Below, piece by piece: positions 49,851 through 60,700 of a stretch of 64,000 nt of DNA. The position numbers and the translations under genes are program-made. The notes beneath the pieces were generated by a model. The model searched no databases, was not told the origin of the DNA, and worked only from the letters and a program-made list of their open reading frames with translations. How positions within the stretch are numbered: the stretch's first letter is position 1; every line of letters starts with the position of its first letter. Source of the DNA: Lophius americanus (lineage: Eukaryota > Chordata > Actinopteri > Lophiiformes > Lophiidae); the NCBI GenBank assembly GCA_037951165.1, contig JBBDHG010000061.1:2509001-2573000 (forward strand). Direction: 5' to 3'.

Positions 49851-52800
49851 TTCCAAGGTCCAGATGAGCAAGCAGATAAGCCCAAATCAATGCTGGTTTT
49901 CTACACACGCAGTTATCAACTTATCTTTGCATTTAATGAACTGCAGACGTGGTAGAGTTGGTATTGACTACATCACTTTTCCTCATTCTTTCCCAGAATA
50001 TCCTATGTGTATTAGTTTGTGAAGATATATTCCCAGTCTGACATTTAATACTGTAGAAGTTAATGGAACAAAATCTAATCACATTTTCCAGTGGCAGACA
50101 TTGCATCCATATCTTTTTTATTATTCCTAAAATAAGGTTAATGGTGAAACACCAGTTGGTCTTTAGTGAAGGAAAACCTGATCTCTTGATTAATGTCCTT
50201 CCTTCCCTGACCAGTAGGTGGTTCTCATTAGCGGTTTATAACTCAGTGTGTTGCTTTTTTGAGATGGATTTTAAACTTAGACAAAAATAGGGTATGCACA
50301 TAATCCCTCTGACTTTTTAAACATGACACCAGTAGAAAGTGTATTTGTGCTTACATGTGCAGCTGTATGTTGCATTTTAGTGGGGAAATAAAACCTTCCC
50401 AGTGAGCCACCCTCTGTCGATCAGACTGTCTTCTTGAGACTGACTACATTCATAAACATGAGCACAGAAAGCTATACATTTTGATAGACGATCTCTGTAT
50501 GCATTTCAAGGTGTGTTTGAGAGCACTGGTGTTCATCATCCTGACAGGATCGGGGTGAGTTCATTGTGAAAAGCTATCTGATTGTGAGTGAACATGGTGG
50601 GAATAAATGACAATTGTGACATATTGGTGTGGGATCTGGGGAAATTGAGAAGATTATATTACAGGCAGAGCCAGTGGAGCAGCCCATCACTCATTTGGTA
50701 TGCAGTTAACAGACACCTAATGCTTAGTGTGTTTGTGTGTGCATCTGCGTATATGTTTAGGTCCATATGAGCCAAACAGAGGGATAGAGCCCATATGCAA
50801 GGACATGTGCTTGTGTGTGAGAACGAATCCAATATTCTCGTTTCTCAGTGTCTTTGTCCCTCAGATCCCCTCAGTCCCTACCCAGTAACGATATATTTCT
50901 ATCTCAGATACACACCGTAACCCAGAGAGAGCTCTACCAATATCACCACATGTAGCTCTTGTTTACACACCACTGAACCAGAGGGAGCTACATGGAGACA
51001 AAGTAAGGCAGAAATGAAATGAATATTTATTTCCAATGAGGGTGTTGATGTTCGCTATCAGATCGTATTATCATACACTCTGACCTAAACTGTAGAGGTT
51101 ATTGCTTCATCGTGTTACAGGATAACTCTATTCCAAGTGGGCTCAAGGAAGAAAAAGATCAAGATTTGATCCAAATTTGCTTGCGGTCACATCTACCTTC
51201 TGTTTTCCAACGTGTTAGTGAAGGACAAGAAACTACTGCTACAGACATATCTCGCTCTATTTAAGGTCATTGTTTCCCGACTTTTCAGTACGCTATCACT
51301 TTAGTCTGGCCGTTCCCAGAAGAGCTTCACAGTGATTGAACAACCTTCTGAAATAGTGCAGTCTGTTTCTTCCATTATGTGTAATTGTCCTTGACTACTC
51401 TGAGTGACAACAGAATACCTTAGCCATCATTATTCTGAGATTTTCTATACAAAGTGCTTTTAAGGAAAGTAGGAAACAGGCGGTGGCTCCTGGAGCTGAT
51501 TTCAAAGAGGACAATATTGAAGTGGATGAGACTACTATTGATGGTTTGAAGATTAAAGTAACAATCAATTTCAGGAATTTAAAGAACTTTTCTACAATTT
51601 CTGTTATTTCAGCAGTGTTTAGCAACCTTGCACGCAACGTAAAAATACTGTGTTGGGACTATATTTATACTCGCCACCTCCCTGGGGTGGGGTAAATCAA
51701 TGGCCTTAAAGATGTAATTTCAAGATGGCTTCTGTGAGTCACAGCGCCATGAATAAAAGATGCACCCATAGAAACACATATTCACCGTCTCTATCACGAG
51801 CAGCTCTGTCGAAAAGTGCTTGCAGACACGCAGAGACGTAATGTTCAGACTGTATTTTAACATATGTGATCATTTCTTTCTCTTCGTTGCAACTTAAATT
51901 TTACCTTTCAGTTTTTGTCCTTAAGTACATCCTAGATAAAGAGAACAGCAGAAATGTGGGGGTGAGGCACCTGTCCGGTTTTAAATGCCATGGCAACGAG
52001 ATCAACCTAATCTCTCCGTTCAGAAACGGTCTTTATAGACACGTCTTAACTGTAAATGTTGCGGGAGTTAATGTGAGAAAGTACATTGTGATACAGGTCT
52101 TCTAGGCACCTAACAATTAACACTGCTCCCTGGTCAGATTCCCCCAAAGGTTGGGCAAAGAAGAGAGCCAGCAAGACAGGTAAGAGTGGGGAGCATGCTT
52201 TCAGGCTGCCAACATATCCCCGAACACATCAAAGCGGCCAGAATGATTGAGAGGTTGGAGGAAGCCTCAATACATCATCTCCACACTTCACTGAAACTGA
52301 GACCTGCTCGGTATTTTAAAGTTTAGTCGCACCTTTTGCTGTGCAGCTCATCTGAGACGCCAAAGAAAACACATATTATGTTATCTAAAAGTTTCCTGCC
52401 TGCATTGTACATTTAACATGTTAAATGTTTCAAAGCACTTTATGTTTCCTCATTCCCACACACAACTTAAGTTATCTTACTCTCACTTGAGCAAATTATT
52501 TAAAATCTCAGATGGGATAGAGTTCAGAGTATGTTGAGTCAACCCTCGAACCCCGGTGCCAGTATTATCCGCGTCATCGCTGTTGCTGATCGTTCCTTCC
52601 CCAGCCTCAGAAGTCTTCCTGTGTTTCTTGTCCGTTTCTTTATCTCATTTTCTTATACTGTCCTTCTCTCCGGCAAAATGCCACGAAAAGGGTCAGATTC
52701 TTACAATTCTACGCTTGTCATTTCCATTTTTAATCCTCCCTGGCTCTGTCTTTGCTCCCACGCACCCTCCCACAGAACAATGTGCAGCGGTCCCAGCCAA

Positions 52801-53849
52801 ACGGCACTAGACTTTTAGTTAAAGCGAGGCATTGGATGTGGATATGTAAAGTTATGATGAGTTGTATTTTTACTATTTGAAAAAGATCATGAATAGTTTG
52901 AAAGGTAATTTTTGCCCATTGAATTTCAATTCAACAATTTAGTGTCAATCCTGTAGAATGTGTGAAAAATTACGGATTCACTCCTCGGTCCATGAATATC
53001 CGCTTGGCCAATGTGACTGATTGTGAGCTAGTATTTTGAAGTTGGTTCTGTTTATATTTATAAGCCAGCACTAGCATCTGTTGTTGCTCACTGAAAAAGT
53101 GGCAGGATTTCAATCTGCTAACAAGGTGTGTTTCATTCCATCCCAAAAAATGCTGCACAGCTCTAAAAAGATTTTTTTAAATAATATATTCATGAGAACC
53201 AAAACCTGACATAGCAGTATAATGTAAGGGGACAGTGTTATAAATTGATTAATTATGCATCAATCAATTAATCAAACCTGATTCCTATGTAAACATTTTC
53301 AAACAGTTTTCAGGCATTTCAGGGTGCTTTACAAAGGATTGATGAAGTAAAAGATGATGGAAAAAGATGTAGAGAATAATTCACAACATTTAGCAGCTAA
53401 AAATATCCACAATTTAAATGGATTTTTAAGAAAAGACAAAAATAAAGGAAAAGAAAAATAATATGAAGGTAAAGATGAAAGAGAATCAAATGATGAGATG
53501 ACACATAATAAGTGATTATTATAATACAATATTTTTTTGGAAGGGTGATTTCTAAATCAGACTTAAAAATAATTCATGTCCGCTTTTTTCTTAAAATAAA
53601 CTGACCATTTTATAATATAATATAATAATTATTGTTGTTTATGAGTGTGGGAGCGTGCTATTTATTAGTACCCAAATTTAAATATTATTTACAAAGAATC
53701 TACAGAAAAGTTGATAATTACCATACAGGTGTTCATGCAATATTTACAAGTGAAGCTTCCTTTCTTGGTGAACCATGGCCTAAATAACAAGCTAACCCCA
53801 AACTAACATTCCTGGCCAATGGTCCATGACCATTTCATTTTCCAGCTTA

Positions 53850-53945
53850 TTGGGAGTCAGGTGATGGTGACAGCAGGCGAAGACGATTATTCCAGACGTC
53901 CCTCTCACCAGCAACAGTCTCCAGCTCATACTGGAGGGGTCAGAG
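53850..53945 (-). mobile_element. LINE 3' scrap related to 7598-7775
   Basis: GACAGCAGGCGAAGACGATT, ATTCCAGACGTCCCTCTCAC and CAGCAACAGTCTCCAGCTCA correspond to the antisense of the same fish LINE C-terminal block as at 7598-7775. About 95 bp only, with no open frame. Confidence 0.5.
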
Positions 53946-54680
53946 GACAAATACCACCATTCCTGAGTATCAATAGCTCTAACAGACATCTTATGAAGTT
54001 ACCAGTGGAAGCCTAAAGCAGCCAACATTTTTGATCAGTTCGTAAAGAAAACTCTAAAAATCAGCATGCGTGTGGTATTAAACTAGCCAGATGGGTTTTA
54101 TGATTCACAAGCTTTAATGGCAGCTTATCATAAGCTGCTCACCTCAGTGCAGTCGCAAGAATGGATGCTGATTGGTTCCTTTTAATGGTGTCGTACTCGC
54201 TGTTAGAAGTCTATTTCTATGTTCCCAAGGAATAAATCTATATAACTTGGCTAACTAATAATGACATTTATTAATCCATGTGAGAAAGAGCAAGTTTTTG
54301 TAATACTGAGTCACAGAGATGGTCTTGCATGAGATGAAAATGTACAGTCCAGACGCTTAAATCACAATTTTATTGTATATAAAATAAGCTTCTCCATGTC
54401 GGACTAATTTTAAGAAGAAACCTAATGTTTTTGTTTTTTTAAGCCTGATCCACATTTATAAAAAAAAAAGGAAATTTAAGTACAGTTAGAACTTTGGCTT
54501 GATACATGAGAGTGTAAACATTGATTGGAGGACTTCAAGTCATAGTAACATGTGAATGTTCAGAATGATTCATTTAATTTATTCAGAATGTAGAAAATGC
54601 AGAAATTATGATGAATTTATTACAACATATGTAGGATAATGAGTCTATTAGAAAGTCTTTGTCAATCAAAATCTTGGGAG

Positions 54681-54717
54681 AGATTGTGATAGAAAGGGTC
54701 TCTGCAGCAGTATGGAA
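54681..54717 (+). repeat. Unnamed interspersed repeat, copy C, left part
   Basis: ATTGTGATAGAAAGGGTCTC followed by TGCAGCAGTATGGAAT resembles the start of copy B (GAGTCTCTGCCATGGGCAGC then AGAAAGCGAAT). It ends where the L2 tail begins; the rest of the repeat resumes at 55984 beyond the L2. Confidence 0.4.
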
Positions 54718-55983
54718 TATAATAATAATAATAATACATTTCATATATAACGCACTTTACATTTGGATCAAATCTCAAAGTGCTACAAAGTAAAAGCAGA
54801 TAAAAGCATCAATAAAAAATAGAATAATAACTATATAAAAACATGACCAAAAAGCAACAATGTTATTTAAAGTTATAATTTCTGCTAAAAAGGAAAGTTT
54901 TAAGTCCTTTTTTAAATGTGTCAGTCGTCTGTGGAGCCCTCTGATGGTCAGGGATGGATGATCACCCATGGTGCTGAGTTTAGTCCGGGGAAGGAGGAGG
55001 CAGTATGAGTGGGTAGAATGGAGGGATCATGTTGAGGTCAGTGGGGTGAGTAGTTCTTTTAGGTAGGGGGGTGCGTTGCCATGGATGCACTGGTGAGTGA
55101 GGAGAGAGATCTTAAAATCAATCCTGGTGGAGATGGGAAGCCAAAGAAGGGAATGAAGAACAGGGGTGATGTGTTCGTGTTTAGGAACTCTCATCAGGAT
55201 CCTTGCAGCACTGTTTTGAACATACTGCAGTCTTTGAAGACTTTTATCAGGGATCCCGAAGAGAAGTGCGTTTCAGTAATCCAGTCGGGAGGAGACGAAC
55301 GTGTGGACCAGCTTTTCAGCATCACTCAAGGTGAGTGAAGAACGGAGTTTGGAAATATTTCTGAGATGGTGAAAGGAGATCTTGCAGATGTGTTTGATGT
55401 TGGATTCAAAAGTGAATTGAGGGTCGAATCTTAAACCGAGGTTGGTGACTGATGAAGAGAGGGGAATGTCATGACCAGAGAAGGTAATACTGGTTATGGA
55501 GGAAGACTGGTTCTGATGTGGGGTGCCAATTAAAATTGCTTCGGTTTTGGAGCTGTTCAAGTGTAGAAAGTTGTTTTTCATCCACACCTTTATCTCCTCC
55601 AGACAAGCCCGGAGAGTTGACAGGGGAGATGATGATGACGATGAGGATGGAGAGGCTGCGGAGGAACATGTGTCAGTTTTTATGTAGATTTGCGTGTCAT
55701 CAGCGTAGCAATGGAATGAGAGTCCATATCGACTGATGACATGGCCAAGGGGGAGCCTGTACAGTATGAAAATAATGGGGCCAAGGACTGATCCCTGGGG
55801 GACCCCAAAAGTAACGGGGTGTGTCCGGGACCTTGAACTTCCAAAGGAAAAGTATTCTGTTCTGTCGGTGAAGTAGGATTGAAACCAATTTAGGGCGTTG
55901 GCAGTGAGTCCAGTGGTGTGATGTAGGCGGTGTAGGAGTATTCCATGGTCAACTGTGTCGAAGGCAGCAGACAAATCAATATC
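54718..55983 (-). mobile_element. L2-like LINE, 5'-truncated copy 2
   Basis: The minus strand encodes an uninterrupted 233-residue RT portion from 55974 to 55273: SAAFDTVDHGILLHRLHH (motif A region), LNWFQSYFTDRTEYFSFGSS, GVPQGSVLGP (motif B, near 55800), CYADDTQIYIK (catalytic YADD, codons about 55696-55707) and HHLRNISKLRSSL. It is truncated at 55983 in motif A, so fingers and endonuclease are missing and the copy cannot be autonomous. The 3' end is an (ATT)n tail. It is younger-looking than copy 1, since its frame survives. It sits within copy C of the unnamed repeat and is antisense to the host gene. Confidence 0.92.
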
Positions 55984-56190
55984 GTCCCTTTGGAGTATGG
56001 ATACTGGTGATAACTCTGCTAAGGCTGATGAATGATGAGGCTGCTAGATCTCCGAGGATTAGCACGAACCAGCAGCATGCAAGAAAGAGATGGATGGAGA
56101 GAGAGTCATATTAAAGACGGCAGCTGATGGTGATCAGATAGATGATAGTCTTTCAGATTGAACTTCCGCTAGATCTCCATGTAAGAACAA
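55984..56190 (+). repeat. Unnamed interspersed repeat, copy C, right part
   Basis: CCCTTTGGAGTATGGATACT, then GATAACTCTGCTAAGGCTGA, GATGAGGCTG, GAGAGTCATATT, CAGCTGATGGTGATC and GATAGTCTTTCAGATTGAAC, ending in CTAGATCTCCATG. It matches the middle and end of copies A and B, with an internal deletion removing the block that contains CCCAGACC. It starts exactly at the truncated 5' end of the L2. Confidence 0.65.
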
Positions 56191-58093
56191 ACTACTCATT
56201 AACCCCAAGGATAACCTGTACAGTGATATAAAGTTTTAATATGATATTTTCAAGGCAGTAAATCAGTGTTGGAAGCCTAATGTTGTATATAAAAAGAAAG
56301 TGACATCTAACTGATAAAGGCAGGGAAAACCGCCTACGAGGACGTTGAATAAATAACAGAAAGTTCGAGAATGTTTGCAACTGCAAAGGCATGCCAGGAT
56401 GTTAGATATTCAATGTCTTCTCTCTCCAGCGCTGCATTCTTTTTTTTCCCTCTCTTTTGTCTCCTGCAATTTCCTCTTTGTGAAGAAATCCAGCCATTTC
56501 CTTCTCTCCTGTTGTCTGGATGGTTGTTGCTAACACTGCAGACCTGTCAGTTATTCATCTCAAGGGGAGACAGGCTCATTGCCTCAGCTGGGGAAAGTGA
56601 CTGAGCAGAATAGTTGATTGGCACAATCGAGGAGGAGAAGAGACAATGGGATGGAATACTTAGAGAGAGGAGCAGATGAGCAGAGGAGAGAGGGATATGG
56701 AGCATACACAGTCCCTTTAGGAGATTCAAACAAAGGCGCCTATACAAGAGAGGGACTGGACAACGGAGGACGCTTTCTTGAATTTTCTATCATGAGAAAA
56801 AAAAGGCATGATTTTACAAAGCAGGGTGATACCTGACTGCAGAGATAAGCCTGGGCAGCTAAAAAATGTAATTAAATAAAAAATAAAAAATGTGGCACCC
56901 TCTTTGAAGAAAATAATCCTTGTAGGAGTGTGTTTGAACATCCCGATACAATTTAAAATACTGGCTGCTGGCGTGATGTGAGCAGACCAAACACCCCCCA
57001 AAGGACTGTTTGAACAGATGTGCTTGCAAAGAACCTTAAAAAGAAATACCTGCTGTGGGGTGGACACATATAAGCAATTAAGTTGTGAAACAGCTTGCAG
57101 GTTAAAGTAAAACCAGACGTAGTGGACTGTGAGTGCTAGCTTGAACCTGTGGTCTGGAAGAGAATGGTCATTTGTATCGCTGAATATAGGAGATCACTCA
57201 TGTCATATGTGTCGGCTGAGGCTTTGTCAGAAGCGGCAAATATACAATATTATTAGATGTCACCTTCCACCTGAACACAGCCACGGCTTTTAAATCAATT
57301 AGATATGAAATATGCAGAAATGACTTTGAAGGACACTGAAGTTTCCCAAAAACAGGAAGTTAGTTTTTCAGCTAGAAAAGTTTTAAACTCTGAGAATCAA
57401 AAAAAATGCAGTGAGAACCGAGTTTCTTAATGCCATTGGAAGTGCTCATCTGCACCGTGCATCCAGAGATTTTCACGCTTAAGGATGGCTTGGCATGGAT
57501 GGAAGAACGCCATGAAGTGGTAAACTCTGTGACAGCCGTCTTCAAAGAGCGTCTCAACTTTCTAAGCCTCGCTTTTTTTAGAATTGGTTATTATTTTATT
57601 ATTTTATTTCATGATTGTATTTATTGCTATCTATTTCATGTTATGAATCAATAAGATCACAAGAATTCAGTCAGTCGAGATAATAAACGTATTAATTCCA
57701 AATAATAGAGAAATGTGTAACATTTCAGCAAAAATGGCGATTTAACATTTCACATATGCTTTTAAGGGCCCGAAAGATGTATTTGTCGTGATTACATTGG
57801 AACTTTGACAGTTTTCATGTCACCTATCCTAGAAGTTATCATCTCTCCACATCAGTTTTTCCGGTTGTGGTTGTTCTTTTATTTGATTTTGCTTTTTCAT
57901 TGCAAAAACCTCAAAGGAGTGATGTTATGCATAACGCCCCAAAAATGTCTAAGAACAATGTTATGTTGTTGTTGTAGTCAATGTTATAATCACTTTAAGG
58001 TTGTAATTTTAAAGCAGGGCAGTCGGTGTGTGGCGGTCACATCTTGAAATATAAATCTGCGGCATCTGTGACGCTGTACAACTCTCTCCAAAG

Positions 58094-58255
58094 GTGCCAA
58101 AGAGGTGAATGCAAGTGGGAAGACATTTACAGTGCGGAGCTCTCTGCAGCTGCATGTGAACCGAAATGATGATGGAGTTGCCTACACCTGCAAAGTGGAC
58201 CACGTGGCACTCACACAGACACCGCAGCAGGCCACGGAAGTACTGGAGGTCCACT
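58094..58255 (+). CDS. cadm2: cadm2-like exon 5: second half of Ig2
   Basis: 162 nt, acceptor ACTCTCTCCAAAG, donor CACT|GTGAGT, phase 1 on both sides. It reads GAKEVNASGKTFTVRSSLQL, then HVNRNDDGVAYTCKVDHVAL and TQTPQQATEVLEVH. NDDGVAYTC is the D-x-G-x-x-x-C motif that closes the Ig2 disulphide. NAS is a sequon absent from the human sequence as I recall it (DANRKTFTV). The linker before KTFTV is about three residues shorter than human. The acceptor AG follows AAA rather than a pyrimidine, and a second AG nine bases on (58102) would be in frame. First of a compact three-exon cluster. Confidence 0.92.
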
Positions 58256-58514
58256 GTGAGTGCCCACACTCAGACATGCACACACTTAGACATACACACA
58301 AAGTGTTGGCATGGGAATAAGAGGAAAAGAAAAGAACTTCACTTTTACTGCTGCAGAATACAAATTCATAAGACCCACTTTCCAAGCAGTGCTTATTATT
58401 ATAAATATGATTTTTTCTTTATATTACATTAAGTGTACACATGTATCTACCACACCGTATTCAGCTTGTCTTAGTGAGACTTTGCTCCCTTCAAGCCCTC
58501 TTTGTCTGTCCTAG

Positions 58515-58605
58515 ATGCCCCTTTTGTGGAAATCAACAACTTCCTTGTTGTCCCTCAGGAGGGTCAATACTTTAAGTTGGAGTGTTTGTCCAGAGGCAAC
58601 CCTTC
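58515..58605 (+). CDS. cadm2: cadm2-like exon 6: start of Ig3
   Basis: 91 nt, acceptor TGTCTGTCCTAG, donor CTTC|GTGAGT, entering in phase 1 and leaving in phase 2. It reads YAPFVEINNFLVVPQEGQYF, then KLECLSRGNPS. It begins the third Ig domain; the first cysteine is in LECLS. The Y-x-P opening and PQEGQ turn match the CADM2 Ig3 start. The preceding intron is 259 bp and the following one 109 bp, the shortest in the window. A reading frame continuing past the donor would hit intron sequence, so the splice is required. Confidence 0.93.
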
Positions 58606-58714
58606 GTGAGTCACTCCAATTCTGTCCTTCGTCGATGTCAGCGTTTTATATAATGCTTCAGACAGGAACATGAAGCATGTCTTGTTCCTCCTTTCAAATT
58701 CTCCAACCTCACAG

Positions 58715-58893
58715 GCCAGATACTGTGTTGTGGACAAAGGATGGAGCTGAACTTCCTGACCTAGACAGGATGATTGTAGAGGGGAAGGAACTTACCTTTA
58801 CTTCACTCAACAAGACAGACAATGGCACCTACCGCTGTGAAGCCAGCAACCTCCTTGGGACGAGCAGTGCTGAATATGTTCTCTACGTCTATG
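58715..58893 (+). CDS. cadm2: cadm2-like exon 7: end of Ig3
   Basis: 179 nt, acceptor CAACCTCACAG, donor CTATG|GTGAGT, entering in phase 2 and leaving in phase 1. It reads SPDTVLWTKDGAELPDLDRM, then IVEGKELTFTSLNKTDNGTY, RCEASNLLGTSSAEYVLYVY and D. VLWTKDG-ELPD-DRM is a CADM2 signature. NKTDNGTYRC gives two sequons (NKT, NGT) and the second Ig3 cysteine in the D-x-G-x-Y-x-C motif. EYVLYVYD ends the last Ig strand before the stalk. The open frame runs on past the donor for about 330 bp by chance; the consensus donor and family homology place the exon end at 58893. Confidence 0.96.
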
Positions 58894-59247
58894 GTGAGTT
58901 CAGAGAAAAAAGAGTACGTGTGTGTAATCACTTTCCCTGTGATTCAGTGGAAGGGAAATGGGAAAGACTTCCTCAGGTACTAATTTGTCTGATACAACAC
59001 CTGTTAAAAATGGAAAAGCTCCAAGAGTACAACAGCAATGTTATTAATAGTGGAGAGCTTTTACCTCACTGGCACAGGCACCAAACTATTGTAAAATCTG
59101 GGATTATAATACCTCCTGATCTGCACTACATCAGTGCTAGGAGGGATTTGTGGTGCTATCTCTCACAGGGAGAACAAGGGTCTCAGGTGACACAAATGCC
59201 ACCAACGCTTTTCCTTAAATAAACCTGTGTCCCAGATCCTCCCCACT

Positions 59248-59249
<2 letters not shown>

Positions 59250-59278
<29 letters not shown>

Positions 59279-59290
59279 TTACACACACTC
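59250..59290. repeat. (CA)n microsatellite
   Basis: About 40 bp of CA dinucleotide with a TTA interruption, 360 bp after the exon 7 donor. Confidence 0.92.
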
Positions 59291-59670
59291 CAAGAGGCAA
59301 AATTGTGAGGGTGGTGAATTTACTGCTGTGTTGTCAGGAATATCACCAGGAAGGATAAGTAATTCCTAGTAAGACCAGAGGAGGTGAGGGATAAAGGTAC
59401 TCCATGAGAAGACAGAAAACAAATATCTCATACTCTACTCCATTGCCTCCTAGTAATCAGTAATTATGCTTAGAAAAAAAAAAAAAAAGAACCGAGCAAT
59501 GACATATATCTTATCCCTCTGTGGTGGGAAAATAATATGTGTTGAGGGACAAAATGCCAGGTAGGTTTTGCCAGAGATAGATCCTTCTGCTGGAAGCAAT
59601 TTCCAAAAGTGGGTCAAGAAATATTACATTGTTATTACCACAACATGCACCTAACGCTTTGTTCATTTCC

Positions 59671-59697
59671 TATATATATATATATATATATATATTA
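59671..59697. repeat. (TA)n microsatellite
   Basis: About 25 bp of pure TA dinucleotide in intron 7. Confidence 0.92.
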
Positions 59698-60019
59698 TAA
59701 AAGTACACACCTAGTCTGATGAACATCTCAGGTGTACATGGTAACGTTTGCTAAAGCTAGAATGATTTTTAGCATGTTCTTGACTGCCCTTGATCGGCAT
59801 ACAGTAACATCCAGATGTGGAGCTGATAAGTTACTATCAATATTTCATGAAGTGCTCTCTACTGGTCGAGGCCCCAGCAGCACGTGAAATCTTTGAACAT
59901 TAGGAGCTTTGAAATGCTAAATGTACGCAGTGGACCATTTGTAGAAAATCATATACAATATGCAGTTACATTTCATTATTTGAGGAGACCGTATTCATTC
60001 GTGTTCATGTTCAGACATA

Positions 60020-60700
60020 CATTGCTGTGAAAAAATATTGGACCTCTCCTGGTATTCTCTTTTTTTGTATTAACCTCTATTAAAACGAAATGTAAAATAA
60101 AACCAACACACCCTGAGTAAACACAAATTCCTAGTTTAAAGAATATAATTTTACTTAATAAGGTATCAGGTATCCAATACAAACAATAGATCGGCCCACC
60201 TAAACTTCATCGCAGGTTATAACACATTTCCACAGGTTGTTGAAATTACTGCAAACGAACGCTTCAAATAATTAGAGAGCAGTCTTTCACGTCGTTGTGG
60301 TGGAACGCTGGCTGTTTTATTGCAGCCATATTGGATGATCTTTAAGCATGAACTGCTCTTTTCTTGTCATGCTATATTATCTAAATAGGTTTGAGGTCCG
60401 CAAATAACATTAATTTATTGTACTTCTGGGTTAATAGTGGTTTTTGCCTTACCCCTCTGCCATGGATGTCATTTTTGCCCATTTTCTTTGGAATAGTGGA
60501 GCTATGACCTTTATTGAGGTGAGAGAGGCCTGCTGTTCTTTGGATATTTTCTTTGTATTTTTTGTAACTAACTGCCTTTGGGATGCTCTCGGAGGAGTTT
60601 TGAAAGTCAGCCTCTTCTGTGAAGGTTCACTATTGCTCCAGGTCTTCACCAAGTAGTTGTAGATATCACTTTGTTACTGGTATCTTCTGAAGGTTCTTCT
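60020..60700 (-). mobile_element. Decayed Tc1-like transposon relic
   Basis: The minus-strand frame at 60449-60652 contains RASQRQLVTKNTKKISKEQQ, ASLTSIKVIAPLFQRKWAKM and TSMAEG. This resembles the N-terminal DNA-binding part of a fish Tc1-like transposase (RAQRRLIQEVTK...ELQASLASVKVSVHDSTIRK type). The outer part near 60025 reads ATTGCTGTGAAAAAATATTG, like the ends of a common fish repeat, although it could be a separate element next to it. The catalytic DDE part is missing. Confidence 0.6.

Larger units (their letters stand above)
43474..58093 (+). other. Intron 4 (repeat-rich)
   Basis: About 14.6 kb that splits Ig2. It contains a mermaid/DANA-like SINE (43572-43865), two L2-like LINE copies (45308-48130 and 54718-55983), an RLE-type LINE relic (49010-49500), a hairpin (49819-49850), a LINE tail scrap (53850-53945) and a third copy of the unnamed repeat split by an L2 (54681-54717 and 55984-56190). 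Open frames outside these are short. One frame at 57430-57654 is unexplained. Confidence 0.75.

Noticed and set aside
52531..52818. Overlapping 95- and 84-residue frames
   Set aside because: Two overlapping frames over a C/T-rich stretch, with no domain or splice support.
58894..59222. Continuation of the open frame after exon 7 as coding sequence
   Set aside because: A consensus GTGAGT donor at 58894, the end of the Ig3 strand and the phase match to exon 8 all place the exon end at 58893. The rest is a chance open frame.
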